A DNA stretch of 64,000 nucleotides from Hyphomonadaceae bacterium UBA1933 (GTDB lineage Bacteria; Pseudomonadota; Alphaproteobacteria; Caulobacterales; Aquidulcibacteraceae). Both the position numbers and the translations under genes were made by a program. Location of the stretch: assembly GCA_002337085.1 (NCBI GenBank), contig DDFH01000006.1, positions 1,021,098 to 1,085,097 of the forward strand, written 5' to 3'. The notes under the pieces are model-generated. The model had not been told where the DNA came from and did not search any database. It worked only from the letters and a program-made list of their open reading frames with translations. Positions 51,358 to 60,089 of this stretch are shown here, in pieces; within the stretch, counting starts at the first letter, position 1, and each line of letters opens with the position of its first letter.

Positions 51358-52545
51358 TTAGCCGTTAGTGTCCTTACGAAACCATGGTGATGGATTAAAC
51401 GTAGTGTTGCCTTTGCGAAATTCAACATAAAGATCAGGAATTACCCGCCCATCTGCTGCCATTTCACCAATTGGTTCACCCGCAAGAATTTCCTGCCCTG
51501 CCTCAACATAGACTTCGCCCATTCCGGCAAGGACAACGCGGTAATCACCGCCAACATTTATAATAACAACTTTGCCATATGAACGGAATGGCGCCGAAAA
51601 CTCCACCTTGCCATCATAGGGGGACATAACTTGTGCCGCCTGTCTGGTTCTTATGGTCATTCCGCTTGCAGTTCCCCCTTCGGAAAGGCGCGCGCCATAA
51701 TTTTGCATAGTTATGCCAAGCACAGGGCGGGTCAGGCTTCCTTTTTGGCTTTCAAAATTGCGCGCAAATGCCGAGCCATTAAGATTGCTTCCCATATTGC
51801 TAACGGCTTCACCAACGCGGCTAATAAGGTCACGCAGGGATTGTGCTTTGGCGGCGATTTGTGCAATCACTTGCTTTTCGCCTTCTGCATCTTTGCGCAA
51901 TTTAACTTCTAAAAGGCGTCTTTGAGCAATCAAAACCGCAATAGTTTGTTTTGAATTTTGTAAATAAGTATTGGCCTTGCGATATTCGTCATTTGACATC
52001 AAAATATTTTCACGCAATTGGCGCAAATTGCCGATTTCACTAGAAATTTGCTGTGCCCGCGCATTTAATTGTGGTGCGATAAGGCGCATTAAAATTGCCA
52101 CCCGTGCCGCCTCGGTTGCATTTTGCGGTTTTACCGCAAGGGCAGGGGGTCTGTCTTGTTCAATGGCAATAAGGGCGACAACCACATTCTCCAGCGCCTC
52201 ACGCCGTGCCAAAAGCTGATTATTGGCGATTTGTTCCTGTTGGCGTAGGGTTGCAAGCTTTGTTACCGATTTTTCAACATTGCGTTCGGCTTTATCACGA
52301 TCTACTGCCGCCTGAACCAGTCTTTGTTGTAATTCATTGACTTCTTTAACGGCGTTATCGGCATTTTGCTCTAACGCTTTGACGCGCTGTTCACGGGTTT
52401 GTTTTTCCTGTTCAAGGCGGTCAATTTCACTTTTTGTTGAATTATTCTGGGCGCTTTGGGCAAAAATCACAGACGATGGCATAGTATTGCCCAATATGAG
52501 CAAAGCAAATGCAAGCGCCTTAGTGATTCTATGCTTTTCGACCAT
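51358..52545 (-). CDS. envC: EnvC-like murein hydrolase activator (degenerate LytM)
   Basis: 395 residues. Signal peptide ending SSVIFAQ, two long coiled coils (about 35-115 and 160-215) and a C-terminal LytM/M23-like domain (about 265-390). The zinc residues of active M23 proteases are lost: the HxH position reads PDLYVEFRKG and the YAHL position reads VVLAGMGE. This is the EnvC condition, so the protein should activate amidases at division rather than cut itself. Lies between rlmH and ctpA. Confidence 0.9.
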   Translation of the reverse strand: MVEKHRITKALAFALLILGNTMPSSVIFAQSAQNNSTKSEIDRLEQEKQTREQRVKALEQNADNAVKEVNELQQRLVQAAVDRDKAERNVEKSVTKLATLRQQEQIANNQLLARREALENVVVALIAIEQDRPPALAVKPQNATEAARVAILMRLIAPQLNARAQQISSEIGNLRQLRENILMSNDEYRKANTYLQNSKQTIAVLIAQRRLLEVKLRKDAEGEKQVIAQIAAKAQSLRDLISRVGEAVSNMGSNLNGSAFARNFESQKGSLTRPVLGITMQNYGARLSEGGTASGMTIRTRQAAQVMSPYDGKVEFSAPFRSYGKVVIINVGGDYRVVLAGMGEVYVEAGQEILAGEPIGEMAADGRVIPDLYVEFRKGNTTFNPSPWFRKDTNG

Positions 52546-52551
52546 AATTAA

Positions 52552-53028
52552 TTATGCCTTATGATACGGGGTCTTGGCAATTATGGATACTGAACGATAA
52601 ATCTGCTCACCTGCCATGGCGCGCACTAATTTGTGTGGCCATGTCATTTTTCCAAAAGATAATTGTAAATCAGCACGCGATTTGAATTCTTGCGAATGTC
52701 CTTCTGCACCACCAATTGCAAAGATTATCTCTTTTACACCATTATCTTTAAGTTTTTCTATATTTTCGGCAAATTCTTCTGAACCCAAATTTTTGCCACG
52801 TTCATCAAGGCAAATTAGATATGCGCCGTCTGATATTGCCGCAAGTAATAATTCGCTTTCCTTTTTGGGGTTGGCATCTTTTAATTTGGTGTCAAATTCG
52901 CGGATTTCGCACCCGGTAATACCAAAAGCGCGCCCCATTACTTCGGCGCGCTTTAAATAATCCAGACATAAATCCATTTCCGGCAAATCTTTTTTATATT
53001 TACCGATTGCGTAAATGCTTATTTTCAC
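52552..53028 (-). CDS. rlmH: 23S rRNA (pseudouridine1915-N3)-methyltransferase
   Basis: SPOUT-family methyltransferase for helix 69 of 23S rRNA. 158 residues. Motifs: LICLDERGKNLGSEEFAENI, EIIFAIGGAEGHSQEF and MTWPHKLVRAMAGEQIYRS, ending YHKA. The GTG start overlaps the rsfS stop as GTGA, indicating translational coupling. Confidence 0.96.
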   Translation of the reverse strand: MKISIYAIGKYKKDLPEMDLCLDYLKRAEVMGRAFGITGCEIREFDTKLKDANPKKESELLLAAISDGAYLICLDERGKNLGSEEFAENIEKLKDNGVKEIIFAIGGAEGHSQEFKSRADLQLSFGKMTWPHKLVRAMAGEQIYRSVSIIAKTPYHKA

Positions 53029-53420
53029 GCTTTGCCCAATAATGTTTGCCCATCGGCCCAGATACGTTCAATATCATAAAAGGCACGAACTTCGGGTTTG
53101 AAAATATGGGTGATAATATCACCGGCATCAATAAGAACCCAATCGGCATTGGGAAGACCCTGAACTTTTACTTTGCCAAAGCCTAATTCTTTTACTTTTT
53201 TTGAAATATGGTCGGCAAGTGCCGCAACATGTCGTCCTGAACGACCTGAAGCAATAATCATTTTATCGGCAATAGAGCTTTTACCCTCTAGGTCGATGCA
53301 TAAAACGTCTTCTGCTTTATCTTCATCAAGCGATGTAAGTATAACCTCCTGCAATTGCTTTAATTGCGAGGCTTTATCAGAAACTGAACCCGAATTTTCG
53401 GGATTTAAGGAACTTTGCAA
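53025..53420 (-). CDS. rsfS: Ribosome silencing factor
   Basis: 131 residues. Binds ribosomal protein L14 and blocks subunit joining in stationary phase. Motifs: DIEGKSS-like DLEGKSSIADKMIIASGRSG (about 44-63) and DAGDIITHIFKPEVRAFYDI ERIW at the C-terminus. The start is TTG, preceded by AAGG with normal spacing. First gene of rsfS-rlmH-envC-ctpA. Confidence 0.93.
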   Translation of the reverse strand: MQSSLNPENSGSVSDKASQLKQLQEVILTSLDEDKAEDVLCIDLEGKSSIADKMIIASGRSGRHVAALADHISKKVKELGFGKVKVQGLPNADWVLIDAGDIITHIFKPEVRAFYDIERIWADGQTLLGKA

Positions 53421-53567
53421 AACAAACCTTTCTTATAAAATTGTTTTTCTGCTACATAGAATAATATATATGCCGCAATTTTACAAAGTATTTTTATTTT
53501 ATGGTTTGTAACCTTGCATTTTGTGGTATTTTTTCACTAAAATAAGCACACTTCTTTTTAAAGAGAT

Positions 53568-54674
53568 ATGGTTGGCGAATTGAATAAATTGCTAAATAAT
53601 GGGGTTCAAGATCTTGATGAGCGCGCAAGGCAAATCTTTCGCGAAATTGTCGAGACTTATATTGAAACTGGTGAGCCGGTTGGCTCACGTACCTTAAGTC
53701 AAAAAGGAATTGGGCTTTCGCCCGCAACAATCCGCAATACTATGGCGGATTTGGCGGGGCTTGGACTACTTGATGCCCAGCATATTAGTGCAGGCAGAAG
53801 CCCAACCCATCAGGGGCTTCGCTTTTTTGTTGACGGTCTTTTGGAAGCCAGTCAAATTAAAGAACAAGATAAAATCGCCATTGACCAAAGATTTATTGAG
53901 GCGGGGGATGACATATCAAACGCCCTATCCGAGGTTTCAAGCATGTTATCAGGCATTGCGGGCGGTGCCGGGCTTGTAACCACACCAAAACGCGAAAGCG
54001 CGATTACCCATGTTGAATTTGTAAAAATTTCACCCAATCAAACCCTCGTGGTTTTGGTTTTTGATGATGGGCAGGTTGAAAACCGCCTGATTGATGTACC
54101 TTATGGCTTTACCGTTTCACAGCTTCAGGAAACCACCAATTTTTTAAACCACCATTTAGTCGGAAGAACTTTTTCCGAGGCAATTGTTATTATCAATAAC
54201 GAATTGCAAAAAAATCAACGTGAACTTGATGAAATTACCCAAAGGCTGATTAATGATGGTTTTGCCCTGTGGTCGGGTAATGTTTATAATCATGACCGCA
54301 CTTTGATTGTTCGCGGTCGTTCAAATCTTTTGAAAAATGCCGATTTAAACATGGATCTAGAGCGGGTGCAGGTGCTTTTCGATGAATTAGAGAAAAAGCG
54401 CGATTTAATCCAATTGCTTGATGCCGCCAAAGATGGTGCGGCGGTGAAATTATTCATTGGTTCGGAAAACCCATTATTCGCGCTTTCTGGGTCGGCATTA
54501 ATCGCTGCCCCCTATGTTGATGGGCAAAACCGCGTGGTCGGCGCATTGGGGGTAATTGGTCCAACCCGTATAAATTACGCCCGCATAATTCCGATTGTTG
54601 ATTATACTGCAAGATTACTGTCAAAGATGATGGAAAAACGCAGATTAATTGCCGCCCCAGGGGTGAAATTCTAA
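53568..54674 (+). CDS. hrcA: Heat-inducible transcription repressor HrcA
   Basis: 368 residues. N-terminal winged helix (about 10-80: DERARQIFREIVETYIETGE, GEPVGSRTLSQ, LSPATIRNTMADL), then GAF-like and dimerisation domains. Represses groESL and others through CIRCE elements; I see no CIRCE (TTAGCACTC-N9-GAGTGCTAA) upstream of this operon. AAAGAGAT precedes the ATG. It is divergent from rsfS, followed by grpE. Confidence 0.96.
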   Translation: MVGELNKLLNNGVQDLDERARQIFREIVETYIETGEPVGSRTLSQKGIGLSPATIRNTMADLAGLGLLDAQHISAGRSPTHQGLRFFVDGLLEASQIKEQDKIAIDQRFIEAGDDISNALSEVSSMLSGIAGGAGLVTTPKRESAITHVEFVKISPNQTLVVLVFDDGQVENRLIDVPYGFTVSQLQETTNFLNHHLVGRTFSEAIVIINNELQKNQRELDEITQRLINDGFALWSGNVYNHDRTLIVRGRSNLLKNADLNMDLERVQVLFDELEKKRDLIQLLDAAKDGAAVKLFIGSENPLFALSGSALIAAPYVDGQNRVVGALGVIGPTRINYARIIPIVDYTARLLSKMMEKRRLIAAPGVKF

Positions 54675-54721
54675 AAAACCATACTATTTAAGCAAGTATT
54701 ATTGTAAATTGGGAAGCAGAT

Positions 54722-55315
54722 ATGTCTGAACAGGAAAAAAGTGAAATTGAAAATGAAGAAGCATTAAACGTAGAAGACAACGAAGTTTGTTTATCTGCTG
54801 ATGATGCTAATACGGAAACTGCACAGGCAACCGGGAAATCACTTGAAGAAGAATTAGAAGCTGCCCGTGCGGAAATTGCTGGTCTTAAAGATGCTGCCCT
54901 TCGTGCCTTGGCCGAAGCGGAAAATGTGCGCCGTCGTGCCGAAAAAGAAAAATCAGATGCCCGCGCTTATGGCATTGAAAAATTCGCGCGCGATTTATTG
55001 CCAATTGCCGATACTTTGGGGCGTGCATTGGGCGCAATTACCGATGACCAACGTGCTGATGGTTCTTTCACCAGCTTTGTTGAAGGGATTGAACTTACTG
55101 AAAAAGAATTATTCGCGGTTCTTGAACGCAATAATGTTCAAAAAGTTGGAATTCAGGGCGAAAGATTTGACCCGAACCTTCATCAGGCGGTGGCACAAAT
55201 TCCAAGCGCAATCCAAAAAGACCATATCGCCGAGGTTTTCCAACCTGGCTTTACCCTTAATGGTCGCGTATTACGTGCGGCAATGGTTGCCGTAAGTGCC
55301 GGCGAAGCAAATTAG
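54722..55315 (+). CDS. grpE: Nucleotide exchange factor GrpE
   Basis: Releases ADP from DnaK. 197 residues: an acidic disordered N-terminus, a long coiled coil (about 45-100: LEEELEAARAEIAGLKDAAL, ENVRRRAEKEKSDAR) and the beta wing with ERFDPNLHQAVAQIPSA and TLNGRVLRAAMVAVS. It follows hrcA by 47 bases and ends at a strong terminator. dnaK is not adjacent. Confidence 0.96.
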   Translation: MSEQEKSEIENEEALNVEDNEVCLSADDANTETAQATGKSLEEELEAARAEIAGLKDAALRALAEAENVRRRAEKEKSDARAYGIEKFARDLLPIADTLGRALGAITDDQRADGSFTSFVEGIELTEKELFAVLERNNVQKVGIQGERFDPNLHQAVAQIPSAIQKDHIAEVFQPGFTLNGRVLRAAMVAVSAGEAN

Positions 55316-55392
55316 CAAAAACTTGAAGCCAATTAAAGTAATTTGCGGCGAATTAGCGAAAATAATAATTTCTATAAATTTTATTATGTTGG

Positions 55393-55423
55393 GGGCAAGG
55401 CGAATACGTGCCCCCTTTTTTGT
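55393..55423 (+). terminator. Terminator after grpE
   Basis: A stem GGGGGCA/TGCCCCC with an 11-base loop followed by a six-base T-run. Confidence 0.85.
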
Positions 55424-55430
55424 GGTTTGT

Positions 55431-55463
55431 TTAATGCGGGGTTTGCAATAAACCCCGCATTAA
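55431..55463 (-). terminator. Long hairpin after the minus-strand TonB receptor gene
   Basis: A perfect 14-bp stem (TTAATGCGGGGTTT with AAACCCCGCATTAA, 5-base loop GCAAT), 28 bases beyond the receptor stop. On the minus strand it is followed by an AC-rich stretch rather than a T-run. Confidence 0.7.
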
Positions 55464-55490
55464 ATTTTAAAACTTCTGTCTTTTCAATTA

Positions 55491-57899
55491 TTAATATTTT
55501 ATATTAAAGCGAACATAATATTGGCCGCCATAACTATCGTATGGTGCATTTCGTGAATAAACAATGCCGCGTGATGCCTGATAAAGTGCTTTATCAGGAT
55601 ATGTATCAAGAATATTTTCCCCAGCAATTTTAACAGAGAAATTTGGGTTAATATTATAAGTTACGGATGCGTCGATAAAAGTAATTGCGCCAAATTCTTG
55701 GAAAATATCGCCGGTCGAGTTGCCGCTTGAATCCGTCCATTTGCCATAATAGCGACCTCTTAACTGATAATCGAATGCACCAAGCGAATAATTGGCGGTT
55801 ATTGTTGCATTATTTTTCGGTAGATTTTCCTCAAATAATCTTTTTTGGGTCGGGCTGGCATTTAATGAACCACCGCGAATTGATGTTTTATTGTAATTAT
55901 ATGCGCCAATGATGTTGAATTTGCCGCCAAAAAGCTCGTTGGTATAAGTTGTAACCAAATCAACGCCTTCGGTGCGTGTATCGTAATCATTGGTGAACCA
56001 ATAAATAGAGGTATAAGTGCTTGCGCCGCCTAACCCTTGTGCGACCAATGCCGCTTTTTGTGCATCAGTAAGCTTGATTGTTGAAGATGATGAAATGCGA
56101 TTATCAACATCAACACGGTAGGCATCAATTGAACCTGAAAGCCCAATATCAGTATTCCAAACCAGACCTGCACTAAGGTTTTTAGATTTTTCAGGCTCTA
56201 GTGGCTTTGCGCCCAAGGCAATTGCAATTGGGTTGGTTGGCGAAATCCGACCCGTAGTAAATAGCTGCAATGTTGTGGTATCTAAGCCTTGGGAAGTGCT
56301 TAGAGAATTAACCTGACCGACTGTTGGCGCACGGAAACCTGTTGAGTAAGACGCGCGTATGGCAAGGTTTGGCATTATTTCGTAACGGCTTGAAATTTTG
56401 CCATTGCTTGTGCTGCCAAAGGTATCAAAGTCTTCATAGCGCGCCGCAGCACCGATTGACCATGCTTTTGTAATATTGCTTTCAACATCGATATAAGCAG
56501 CATTACTGATTTGTTTCCAATTTCCTGCTTGAAGGTCACTAAAGCCAGGGAAGCCGTTTGAACCAACCGCAAGCCCATATTGTGCGCCTGGGCCAACTTC
56601 ATATGATGCTTTATCGCCTTGTTTAACGGTATATTCTTCTTGGCGGCGCTCAAGACCAAATGCGATATTTACTGGCTCTGGCAATGATGAAACGTTTAAT
56701 TTATAAACGCCATCCGCATTTAAATTGGTCTCATGCTGTATCTGTGTTCCCAAGAAGAAATTATAAGGGGATGCAGGACCCATAGACGCATTTATTGAAT
56801 TATATAAATAAAAATTAGTTTCGTTTTGCCCTTCGGAAACGCTTATGTCCCAATTGAAATTATCACCAATAGACGATTTCATTCCCAATACGGATTGATA
56901 ATCACTATATTTAGCTTGCTCGCGCGGGGTGAAGCCTAATGGATAAACCGATAACAAATTCCAATTCGGAAAAACCGCCACGGTTTTGTAAACACTTGCG
57001 TTTGAGGTTGCGCTTGGAATCCGCCAATTTATATCGTTAATCCCTTTACCATTGGCATAGGTTGAGAAACCATAAAACTCACCGTTATTTGCAATAGGAT
57101 AGGAAAAGTTAATTGCGTAATTATAATTTTCTGTATCTGGTGTTCCCCAATGCTGAACTGGGTTTGGCAATTTAATTCCGGGATTGGCGGCTTCAAATGC
57201 AATGGCGTCTGCACGTTGATTGGTGCGTGATGTCATTGCCGCTTTGCCATATTCCATGACACCATTTAAATGGCCACCTTGACCAATCTCAATACCACCT
57301 TTTACGCCGATACGCGTGGTGTCGCCATCGCCTTCAAAATATTGTGAGCCTTGGATATATGACGAAAAGCCAGTTTTATTATCAAGCTGAATATTTATTA
57401 CCCCGGCAATGGCATCCGAACCATATTGTGCCGATGCGCCATCGCGTAGAACCTCAACCCGACCAACGCCAAAAGATGCAATCTTGCTAAGATCTGGCCC
57501 TTGTGCGCCTCTTTGCCCCAAAAATGAAGAGCGGTGGAAGCGCTTGCCATTAACCAAAACTAAAGTTTGATCAGATGAAAGCCCGCGCAAATGCGCAGGG
57601 CGAATAAATTGCAAACCATCAGAAGAAGGAAGTTTTTGTACGTTAAATGATGGAATCACTTGTGCCAAATTATCGGCAAGCTCGCTTGAGGCGCCATCTT
57701 GAATTGCTTTGCCGGAAACGACATCAATTGGGGTCAAACTATCGAATTTTGTTCTGCTTTTTTCGCGTGTGCCAGTTACGATAACTGTTTGCTCTTCTTC
57801 GTTTGGCTTAGTGGTGTCGGCATGGGCAAAATTTGCAAAAGCCACAATCGGTAAAATTGCAACCGATGAAAATAGTTTAAACCTCGTTTTGTAGTTCAT
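55491..57899 (-). CDS. TonB-dependent receptor
   Basis: 802 residues from the ATG at 57899 (GGGGT upstream; the longer start is rejected). Signal peptide ending FAHA. TonB-box region EEQTVIVTGTREKSRTKFDS, plug (about 50-165) with IRPAHLRGLSSDQTLVLVNG and VEVLRDGASAQYGSDAIAGV, then the barrel, C-terminal YVRFNIKY. The VTGTREK entry and GASAQYGSDAIAGVI block mark the iron/cobalamin/saccharide-type family; the substrate is unknown. No operator like those at 44615 and 44706 lies upstream. Confidence 0.92.
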   Translation of the reverse strand: MNYKTRFKLFSSVAILPIVAFANFAHADTTKPNEEEQTVIVTGTREKSRTKFDSLTPIDVVSGKAIQDGASSELADNLAQVIPSFNVQKLPSSDGLQFIRPAHLRGLSSDQTLVLVNGKRFHRSSFLGQRGAQGPDLSKIASFGVGRVEVLRDGASAQYGSDAIAGVINIQLDNKTGFSSYIQGSQYFEGDGDTTRIGVKGGIEIGQGGHLNGVMEYGKAAMTSRTNQRADAIAFEAANPGIKLPNPVQHWGTPDTENYNYAINFSYPIANNGEFYGFSTYANGKGINDINWRIPSATSNASVYKTVAVFPNWNLLSVYPLGFTPREQAKYSDYQSVLGMKSSIGDNFNWDISVSEGQNETNFYLYNSINASMGPASPYNFFLGTQIQHETNLNADGVYKLNVSSLPEPVNIAFGLERRQEEYTVKQGDKASYEVGPGAQYGLAVGSNGFPGFSDLQAGNWKQISNAAYIDVESNITKAWSIGAAARYEDFDTFGSTSNGKISSRYEIMPNLAIRASYSTGFRAPTVGQVNSLSTSQGLDTTTLQLFTTGRISPTNPIAIALGAKPLEPEKSKNLSAGLVWNTDIGLSGSIDAYRVDVDNRISSSSTIKLTDAQKAALVAQGLGGASTYTSIYWFTNDYDTRTEGVDLVTTYTNELFGGKFNIIGAYNYNKTSIRGGSLNASPTQKRLFEENLPKNNATITANYSLGAFDYQLRGRYYGKWTDSSGNSTGDIFQEFGAITFIDASVTYNINPNFSVKIAGENILDTYPDKALYQASRGIVYSRNAPYDSYGGQYYVRFNIKY

Positions 57900-58048
57900 T
57901 TTATACCCCAATTTATTGCATTGATTAATTTGAAAAAATTATTTCAAAGAATGCGGTTTGAAATTGGGTCGGTACTATTAACCAAATTTAACAATTGGAT
58001 GATGTTTAAATAAACTTTGTATGAATAGCCTTTAAGCTATTAAAATAA

Positions 58049-58083
58049 AAAGGGTGCAAACTATATGGTTTGCACCCTTTAAT
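58049..58083 (-). terminator. Terminator after the DUF4167 gene
   Basis: A perfect 13-bp stem AAAGGGTGCAAAC/GTTTGCACCCTTT with loop TATATG. The upstream As (58042-58051) give a T-run on the minus strand. Confidence 0.85.
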
Positions 58084-58116
58084 GATTTATGAGAAATTCT
58101 TACTCAGATACGCCGT

Positions 58117-58866
58117 TTATTCAGATACGGTTGTCGCAAGGAATGCCGGCATATCTTCGCCGAAACCTGCGGGTTCTTTATCTTCGCGGGCTTCACCTTC
58201 ACGTTTTGGGCGTGGGCGACGACCAAGTGGGCTTCTTAGGCGTGAGTTACCACGTGGTGCGCGGGTTTTGACTTCTTCACCATTTTCTGGGGTTGCATCA
58301 TCAATTTGTGGCGCATCATTTTGCGGCTCATTACCTGCTTCGACAGTTTCAGGAGTGTTTTCAACGCCTTCTGTGCCTTCATTGCGGTTGTTGCGATAAT
58401 GGTCGCGACCGCCACGGCGGCGATTATTGTTAAAGCGATCATTACGGTCGTTGCGATTATTGCGATCGTTACGATTATAACGCTCATTACGGTTAGAAGA
58501 TGCTTCGGTATCTTCATCGTCACCGTCGGCAATATTTTCGCCTTCGGTTTCCATTAATTCATTATTTTCAGCATCTTCATCGCCATCAGACGGGATGCCA
58601 GTAATCGCAAGCTCTGAACGCGGTACAAAGTGCGGCTGAATCGATTTCAAAAGCCGTAAGTAATGTTCGGCGTGTTGCATATAGTTTTCGGCCAGAATTC
58701 GATCACCCGAAGCCATGGCATCACGACCAACTTGTTGATATTTCTCAAGAATAGTCTGTGCAGAGCCACGTACTTTAATATCAGGTCCAGTAGATTCATA
58801 AGCACGATTAGGGTTGTTATTCGTGGGTTTGTTGCGCCCGCGACCACGTTGACGTTTGATGTTCAC
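58117..58866 (-). CDS. DUF4167 domain protein, probable RNA-binding
   Basis: 249 residues. The start is GTG. N-terminal DUF4167 domain (about 1-75): NIKRQRGRGRNKPTNNNPNR, RGSAQTILEKYQQVGRDAMA and AENYMQHAEHYLRLL. The central region (about 110-150) is an Asn/Arg/Asp repeat (NRNDRNNRNDRNDRFNNNRR) and the tail is acidic then Arg-rich. The RG/NR composition suggests RNA contact. This family is mostly alphaproteobacterial and often lies beside prmC, as here. Confidence 0.9.
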   Translation of the reverse strand: MNIKRQRGRGRNKPTNNNPNRAYESTGPDIKVRGSAQTILEKYQQVGRDAMASGDRILAENYMQHAEHYLRLLKSIQPHFVPRSELAITGIPSDGDEDAENNELMETEGENIADGDDEDTEASSNRNERYNRNDRNNRNDRNDRFNNNRRRGGRDHYRNNRNEGTEGVENTPETVEAGNEPQNDAPQIDDATPENGEEVKTRAPRGNSRLRSPLGRRPRPKREGEAREDKEPAGFGEDMPAFLATTVSE

Positions 58867-59037
58867 TTTGTTTACTTGCCTTTGTTTATGTCCGTCTCAA
58901 ACATTATAAATTGCGAGATTTAAACCACATATTGCTCGAAAAAATGGGTGTGCATTTTGCCTTATTCACCCAAATTCGGGGTTGTGGCCCATATTCTGAT
59001 TTCTTATTACGAAATCAGCCCACGTAAAACGGCGTTC

Positions 59038-59133
59038 TCAATTAAAATTAATATTGAAGAAGACAGCCGCCCCGAGCAAAGCGAAACCGATTAGCATCAA
59101 GCCCCCAATAAGAATCATATCCATCAGTTTCAT
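59038..59133 (-). CDS. Putative 31-residue single-pass membrane peptide
   Basis: A complete short frame with ATG at 59133 and stop TGA at 59038. The product (MKLMDMILIGGLMLIGFALL, then GAAVFFNINFN) is one long hydrophobic helix with a basic N-terminus. I see no good ribosome binding site, and conservation cannot be tested here. It lies in the intergenic gap between prmC and the DUF4167 gene on their strand. Confidence 0.4.
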   Translation of the reverse strand: MKLMDMILIGGLMLIGFALLGAAVFFNINFN

Positions 59134-59182
59134 TAGAGTTTTCTACAATGAAGAAGTTAAACAATAAAGAGGCTTACTGCTT

Positions 59183-60028
59183 TTATTGTTTTTTACCAAT
59201 TATTACGCGTTCAATATCAGATAAATCTTTAATAATCGCTAATTCGGTAAAATAACCGCTATTTTGTGCAATTTCAAGGATTTCTTTTGCCTGACCAATG
59301 CCAAATTCAAATGCAAATACACCATCAGGTTTAAGTAAATTTGGTAATGCGGCAAAAATGATACGGTATGGCTCAAGCCCATCATGCCCGCCATCTAATG
59401 CCAAATGGGGGTCATAATCTTTAACATCTTTATCAAGTGTTGGAATTACGTGGCTTGGGATATAGGGTGGGTTGGACACCACAATGTCAAATTGACCAGA
59501 AACACCGTCGAGCCAATTCGTATTTAAAAACTCAACACGGTTTTCAAGCCCATGCATATTGGCATTTATTTGTGCCAGCTCAAGTGCATCTTTGGAAATG
59601 TCGGTGGCGACACCATGCCATTGATGCCGCTCGGCAAGTAATGAAAGGATTATTACGCCGGTTCCTGTACCAATATCAAGGATACGCTTTTCATCCTCAC
59701 CATTGGTTTTAATGACATAATCAACAATAACCTCGGTTTCTGGGCGCGGTACAAGGGCGCGGGCATCGGATGCAAATTCAAGTTTCCAGAATGCCTTTTT
59801 ACCAATTATATGAGCCACAGGTTCACGGGTTTTGCGGCGCGCAAGAAAGGCGTTTAATTTATCTTCATCCGCTTTTGCAACTTCGCGATATGGATCATTT
59901 AACAAATCAGTACGTGAGATTTTAAGCGCATCAAGCAAAAGGATGCGCGCATCAATTGTCGGGCTATCGACACCTGCTGCTTCAAGCTCTGATTTCGCAT
60001 TTTTCCATAAAGTTACAAGATTGGTCAT
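59183..60028 (-). CDS. prmC: Peptide chain release factor N5-glutamine methyltransferase
   Basis: Methylates the GGQ glutamine of release factors. 281 residues from the ATG at 60028 (AAGGA upstream); the longer frame is rejected because it would overlap the serine-hydrolase gene. N-terminal PrmC domain (about 1-80), SAM motif ILDIGTGTGVIILSLLAE (about 116-133) and the substrate motif VVSNPPYIP (about 182-190). prfA is not seen upstream; the serine hydrolase gene is. Confidence 0.95.
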   Translation of the reverse strand: MTNLVTLWKNAKSELEAAGVDSPTIDARILLLDALKISRTDLLNDPYREVAKADEDKLNAFLARRKTREPVAHIIGKKAFWKLEFASDARALVPRPETEVIVDYVIKTNGEDEKRILDIGTGTGVIILSLLAERHQWHGVATDISKDALELAQINANMHGLENRVEFLNTNWLDGVSGQFDIVVSNPPYIPSHVIPTLDKDVKDYDPHLALDGGHDGLEPYRIIFAALPNLLKPDGVFAFEFGIGQAKEILEIAQNSGYFTELAIIKDLSDIERVIIGKKQ

Positions 60029-60089
60029 TAAAGTATCCTTTTGCGGGGATATGGGGCAGGGGTGGAGGTTTTTCAAGCATAAATGCATT

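Noticed and set aside
53421..53567. Possible CIRCE element before hrcA
   Set aside because: No TTAGCACTC-N9-GAGTGCTAA-like inverted repeat is present in this gap.
58236..58557. Long frames in both directions over the DUF4167 Asn/Arg-rich repeat region
   Set aside because: They result from the low-complexity repeat; the DUF4167 frame explains the coding potential.
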